Source: Bacteroidales bacterium (GTDB lineage Bacteria > Bacteroidota > Bacteroidia > Bacteroidales > Muribaculaceae). From it: a stretch of 63,871 nucleotides of DNA. Shown here piece after piece: positions 62,529 through 63,871 of this stretch (its first letter is position 1; the number at the start of each line of letters is the position of its first letter). Where the stretch lies: the NCBI GenBank assembly GCA_014800795.1, contig JAAVFL010000028.1, forward strand, positions 1 to 63,871, given 5' to 3'. Position numbers and translations under genes: made by a program. The notes below the pieces were generated by a model, which was given only the letters and a program-made list of their open reading frames with translations, was not told where the DNA came from and did no database searches.

Positions 62529-62726
62529 CTCTTTACAAGAGATCTTGAACTTTCATATTATACAGATAATTAGGTATATACGTCCGGTTGAATACGACTT
62601 TTGCTAAACATTATTGGTTTTCAGCCCGATTTTTTGATTAGTGTGGAAAGTTTTTAAGCACATATCACCGTCTTTTTCAGATATTATTAGTAACTTTGCA
62701 ATGACATTAGTATCTCTTGTAAAGAG
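62529..62726 (+). promoter_or_regulatory. probable invertible promoter segment of surface polysaccharide locus
   Basis: CTCTTTACAAGAGAT (62529-62543) occurs inverted as ATCTCTTGTAAAGAG (62712-62726), 168 bp apart. Each arm is itself a dyad (CTCTT-TAC-AAGAG). A -7 box TAACTTTG pointing to upxY lies 13 bp inside the right arm. Size, position and polarity match the recombinase-switched capsule promoters of Bacteroides; as written, the switch is ON. No recombinase gene is next to it. Confidence 0.68.
62691..62698 (+). promoter_or_regulatory. upxY promoter -7 box
   Basis: TAACTTTGC within the invertible segment. The start near 62705 gives a leader of about 190 nt before upxY. The -33 region is T-rich (TCTTTTTC) but has no exact TTTG. 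Confidence 0.65.
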
Positions 62727-62844
62727 AGCGGTATGGAATAGCTGCTTGATTGCAAGATATCAAATGTCGCAACCACCTGAAAAGCACCTGTATAGGCTCG
62801 TTCATGAGATCCGAGGCGTAAGTAGACGGACGGTTGTGAGTAAT

Positions 62845-62873
62845 GCGTGATATGTATATATAAATTGTCACGC
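62845..62873 (+). promoter_or_regulatory. hairpin in upxY leader
   Basis: GCGTGA pairs with TCACGC around an AT-rich loop, followed by AAAAAGGAAG 20 nt before the start codon. In Bacteroides capsule operons, UpxY proteins act on such leaders to prevent early termination; a similar role here is inference. Confidence 0.45.
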
Positions 62874-62896
62874 AAAAAGGAAGGCTATTGACTTAT

Positions 62897-63442
62897 ATGA
62901 ACGAAACTGCAATAGAAGTAAACAGCAAAACTGAATGGTTTGCCATAAAAACACGTCAGGATTTCCGCGCCGAGGAGGAACTATCGCCTCTGTGTGAAGA
63001 AGTGCTGTTTCCCAAAGAAATTATCTCGGTTTCGGGTAAACGTAACCGTGTGAAAGCTGTCATACCCCGTGTCTTGTTTATCAGAACTCAACGCAAAGAG
63101 GCTCTTGAGCTTGAAAAGCGTGGTAGGGAACATCCGGAGTTGTCGGTTCCGTTCTGGATATACCGCTATCCGAAGGACGACAGCATCCAGGTAATTCCGC
63201 AGAGTTCAATAAATCTTCTGCGTCTTCTCACAGCCGATGATACGACCCGTTGCGAGATATTCAGCAAGTCGGATTTCAGCGTAAACCAGCGTGTGCGTGT
63301 GACGGGTGGATATTTCGAGGGTTGCGAGGGTTACGTTCAGCGTGTGCGAAAGAACAAACACGTGATAGTCAGGATCGAGGGTGTTTGTATGGTTATGCTG
63401 CCTTTCATCCATCCCGACCTTCTGGAGCCGGTGGCAGACTGA
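62897..63442 (+). CDS. upxY: UpxY-type NusG-like transcription antiterminator
   Basis: 181 residues from ATG 62897 (MNETAIEVNSKTEWFAIKTR); a TTG three codons upstream is less likely. The NusG N-terminal fold (WFAIKTRQDFRAEEEL, IPRVLFIRT) is followed by a KOW-like domain (FSVNQRVRVTGGYFEGCEGYVQRV). UpxY proteins lead capsule/EPS operons in Bacteroidales and let RNA polymerase pass leader terminators of their own locus. It precedes ugd by 34 nt, as expected for the head of a polysaccharide locus. Confidence 0.9.
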   Translation: MNETAIEVNSKTEWFAIKTRQDFRAEEELSPLCEEVLFPKEIISVSGKRNRVKAVIPRVLFIRTQRKEALELEKRGREHPELSVPFWIYRYPKDDSIQVIPQSSINLLRLLTADDTTRCEIFSKSDFSVNQRVRVTGGYFEGCEGYVQRVRKNKHVIVRIEGVCMVMLPFIHPDLLEPVAD

Positions 63443-63476
63443 CCGCTCCTCAAACCATCTGTATTTTTTTTGAACT

Positions 63477-63871
63477 ATGAAAATAGCAGTAGCAGGCACA
63501 GGTTACGTAGGCCTGAGCATCGCCACTTTGCTTGCGCATCACAACACGGTAGTGGCTGTGGATGTGGTTCCCGAGAAGGTTGATCTGATCAACCGCCGCA
63601 TCTCCCCGATTCAGGACGACTGTATCGAGCGGTATCTGGCGGATGAGTCTCTGGAGCTCCGTGCTACGCTCGACGGGTCAGAGGCGTACGGCGATGCCGA
63701 TTTCGTGGTTATCGCCACTCCGACGAACTACGACCCTCAGCGCAACTATTTCGACACCCATTCGATCGAGGATGTGATAGACCTGGTTCTGAGCGTGAAC
63801 CCGGATGCGGTGATGGTTATAAAATCGACCATCCCCGTGGGTTACTGCCGGAGCCTTTACGCGCGCTATGC
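63477..63871 (+). CDS. ugd: UDP-glucose 6-dehydrogenase family, partial at window end
   Basis: Starts MKIAVAGTGYVGLSIATLLA (NAD-binding glycine loop), continues ISPIQDDCIERYLAD, DFVVIATPTNYDP and VIKSTIPVGY. 131 residues are visible and the frame is open at the edge. The family oxidises UDP-glucose or UDP-N-acetyl sugars to uronic acids for surface polysaccharide; the nucleotide-sugar specificity region is outside the window. Confidence 0.93.
   Translation, partial: MKIAVAGTGYVGLSIATLLAHHNTVVAVDVVPEKVDLINRRISPIQDDCIERYLADESLELRATLDGSEAYGDADFVVIATPTNYDPQRNYFDTHSIEDVIDLVLSVNPDAVMVIKSTIPVGYCRSLYARY

Noticed and set aside
62641-62850. 69-residue plus-strand frame upstream of upxY
   Set aside because: It starts before the promoter -7 box and crosses the inverted repeat and leader; no protein features.
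1-63871. CRISPR array
   Set aside because: No run of regularly spaced direct repeats with unique spacers was found; the repeats seen are palindromic and dispersed.
1-63871. Complete insertion sequence or prophage
   Set aside because: No transposase, integrase, capsid or terminase gene is present; the mobile-like elements seen are non-coding repeats only.

Overview
The window reads as chromosome from a gut member of Bacteroidales, most like Muribaculaceae. Several signals agree: promoters carry the Bacteroidetes -7 box TAnnTTTG, often with TTTG about 19-20 nt upstream; the genes include a PorW/SprE-type lipoprotein next to a PorX (receiver + PglZ) regulator, secreted proteins with type IX secretion C-terminal domains, NigD-like and lipocalin-like lipoproteins, a UpxY-type NusG paralogue, and many periplasmic glycoside hydrolases (GH2, GH3, GH31, GH97, GH130). 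Assignment to family level is inference from gene content only.

Layout. 1-480: end of a 5S rRNA with its terminator, then tRNA-Arg. 0.7-9 kb: a plus-strand housekeeping run (lysS, gpsA, an orphan ABC ATPase, NigD-like lipoprotein, DUF3467, cysS, RecD-like helicase, YqeY). 9-14 kb: Na+/Ca2+ antiporter, then an AT-rich accessory patch with a DUF2971 protein, a BRO-N/Fic fusion, two very small proteins, a strongly structured transcript region and a lipocalin-like lipoprotein. 14-23 kb: tRNA-Gln, GH130, SPFH/NfeD pair, GH31, and a DUF389-miaA-pepT operon. 23-34 kb: lipoprotein, porW-porX-tsaE-birA, a TPR/AraC regulator and a secreted protein with a T9SS sorting domain. 34-44 kb: a GNAT acetyltransferase broken by a frameshift next to a small partner gene, an endonuclease/exonuclease/phosphatase protein, AlkD, GH2, a 1.2 kb stretch of gene remnants, GH97, an SGNH hydrolase and asd. 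44-52 kb: CPA2 antiporter, a large predicted secreted carbohydrate-active protein of unknown family, GH3, tRNA-Arg and tRNA-Ser. 52-62 kb: ZIP transporter, a second T9SS cargo, and a minus-strand operon GH3-legG-legF-ptmE-like-obgE. 62-63.9 kb: tRNA-Cys, then the head of a surface polysaccharide locus (upxY, ugd) that continues past the window.

The most striking structures are non-coding. (1) The upxY promoter lies inside a 198-bp segment bounded by 15-bp inverted repeats, the layout of a phase-variable invertible capsule promoter. (2) A palindromic repeat family with AAGTAAGTC ends occurs four times, twice as a ~55-bp form and twice as a ~215-bp form, and sits in leaders and 3' ends of genes. 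(3) A promoter at 13.1 kb drives a ~190-nt RNA that can fold into a long rod closed by four well-separated helices. (4) One secreted protein carries a repeat-like GC-rich insert in its coding sequence just after the signal peptide.

Polysaccharide chemistry links many genes: the hydrolases are exported to envelope or periplasm, the nonulosonate genes and ugd build surface sugars, and PorW/PorX would control the secretion path used by the two CTD proteins. Starts were moved from the longest reading frame to a better ATG for lysS, DUF2971, SPFH, NfeD, GH31, pepT, GH2, asd, ZIP, the second T9SS cargo and upxY.
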